Shown here piece by piece: positions 6,382 through 6,818 of a stretch of 6,818 bases of DNA. The stretch spans positions 1 to 6,818 of the forward strand of contig CANISN010000087.1 of assembly GCA_947470165.1 (NCBI GenBank), read 5' to 3'. This stretch comes from Burkholderiaceae bacterium. Its GTDB lineage: Bacteria; Pseudomonadota; Gammaproteobacteria; Burkholderiales; Burkholderiaceae. The position numbers and the translations under genes were made by a program. The notes below the pieces were generated by a model. The model was not told the origin of the DNA and made no database searches. It saw nothing but the letters and a program-made list of their open reading frames with translations. Numbering within the stretch: the first letter of the stretch is position 1; each line of letters opens with the position of its first letter.

Positions 6382-6818
6382 ATGCGCGCAGCCTGGTACA
6401 CAAAAAATGGGGAAGCCCGTGAAGTGATGGTGATGGGGGAGTGGCCCACACCAACGCCGGCTGCCGGAGAAGTCTTGGTGCGTCTGGCCACCTCGGGCGT
6501 GAATCCCTCTGATGTGAAGTCGCGCCGCACGCGGCCCCTGACTGAGCCCATCGTGCCGCACAGCGACGGCGCCGGTGTGATTCAGTCCGTGGGCCAGGGC
6601 GTTTCGACCGCACGAGTGGGCGAGCGCGTCTGGGTCTGGAATGGCCAGTGGAACCGCCCGCACGGCACGACTGCCGAATTGATTGCCCTACCTTCTGCTC
6701 AAGCCGTGACCCTGCCAGAAAACACCGACTTTGCAGCGGGCGCCTGCTTTGGCATTCCCTTACTCACAGCGCTGCAGGCGGTCCACCTGGCAGGTGACTT
6801 ACGTGGCAAACGGGTGCT
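6382..6818 (+). CDS. MDR-family NAD(P)H:quinone oxidoreductase-like protein, N-terminal part
   Basis: The frame is open from ATG at 6382 to the window edge (145 complete codons), so the 3' half is missing; relatives are about 320-340 residues. AAAGGA at 6369-6374, seven bases before the ATG, supports the start. The visible part is a GroES-like domain of the medium-chain dehydrogenase/reductase superfamily: EVLVRLATSGVNPSDVKSR at 30-48, PHSDGAGVIQSVGQGV at 59-74, VGERVW at 79-84 and GTTAELIALP at 95-104. The catalytic zinc ligands of alcohol dehydrogenases (the Cys and GHE motifs) are absent, and SDGAGVI matches the zinc-free quinone oxidoreductase/zeta-crystallin branch. The window ends at AGDLRGKRV, just before the expected glycine-rich NADPH-binding motif. 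The substrate cannot be predicted. GC is about 64% by hand count against the mid-40s upstream, so recent transfer or a chimeric join is likely. Confidence 0.85.
   Translation, partial: MRAAWYTKNGEAREVMVMGEWPTPTPAAGEVLVRLATSGVNPSDVKSRRTRPLTEPIVPHSDGAGVIQSVGQGVSTARVGERVWVWNGQWNRPHGTTAELIALPSAQAVTLPENTDFAAGACFGIPLLTALQAVHLAGDLRGKRV

Noticed and set aside
6339..6663. Overlapping minus-strand open frames opposite the oxidoreductase gene
   Set aside because: These are shadows of a GC-rich coding strand. The plus-strand frame has clear MDR motifs and a good Shine-Dalgarno sequence, while the antisense products are Arg/His/Pro-rich without family features.

Overview
The window is ordinary betaproteobacterial housekeeping DNA for about its first 6.15 kb, followed by a short stretch of visibly different origin. 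GC in the first part is in the mid-40s (47-48% in two sampled 60-base lines). The protein sequences and the uvrB-to-isc neighbourhood suggest a low-GC Burkholderiales bacterium, with Polynucleobacter or a close relative as my best guess. The genus is inferred from composition and protein style, not demonstrated.

Layout, all on the + strand: the 3' end of uvrB (1-609), a 117-bp regulatory gap with a convincing type-1 IscR operator, then a complete iron-sulfur cluster (Isc) operon: iscR, iscS, iscU, iscA, hscB, hscA and fdx (727-6151). After fdx comes a 230-bp gap (6152-6381) in which base composition changes abruptly near 6220. The window ends in the 5' part of a GC-rich (about 64% by hand count) zinc-free MDR-family quinone oxidoreductase gene starting at 6382 and running off the edge.

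The isc genes form one functional unit. IscS takes sulfur from cysteine. IscU is the scaffold on which a [2Fe-2S] cluster is built, with electrons from the ferredoxin Fdx. The HscA/HscB chaperone pair releases the cluster from IscU by recognising its LPPVK motif. IscA is an A-type carrier. IscR carries its own cluster and represses the operon when clusters are plentiful. All catalytic and ligand residues I looked for are present, and gaps between the seven genes are at most 53 bp, with one overlap (iscA/hscB).

I see no new biological system here. The points worth a second look are the compositional junction downstream of fdx with a possible truncated gene tail, the absence of iscX there, a lengthened cluster-ligand loop and C-terminal tail in IscR, the IscR operator itself, and the iscA/hscB overlap that runs through two IscA ligand-cysteine codons.
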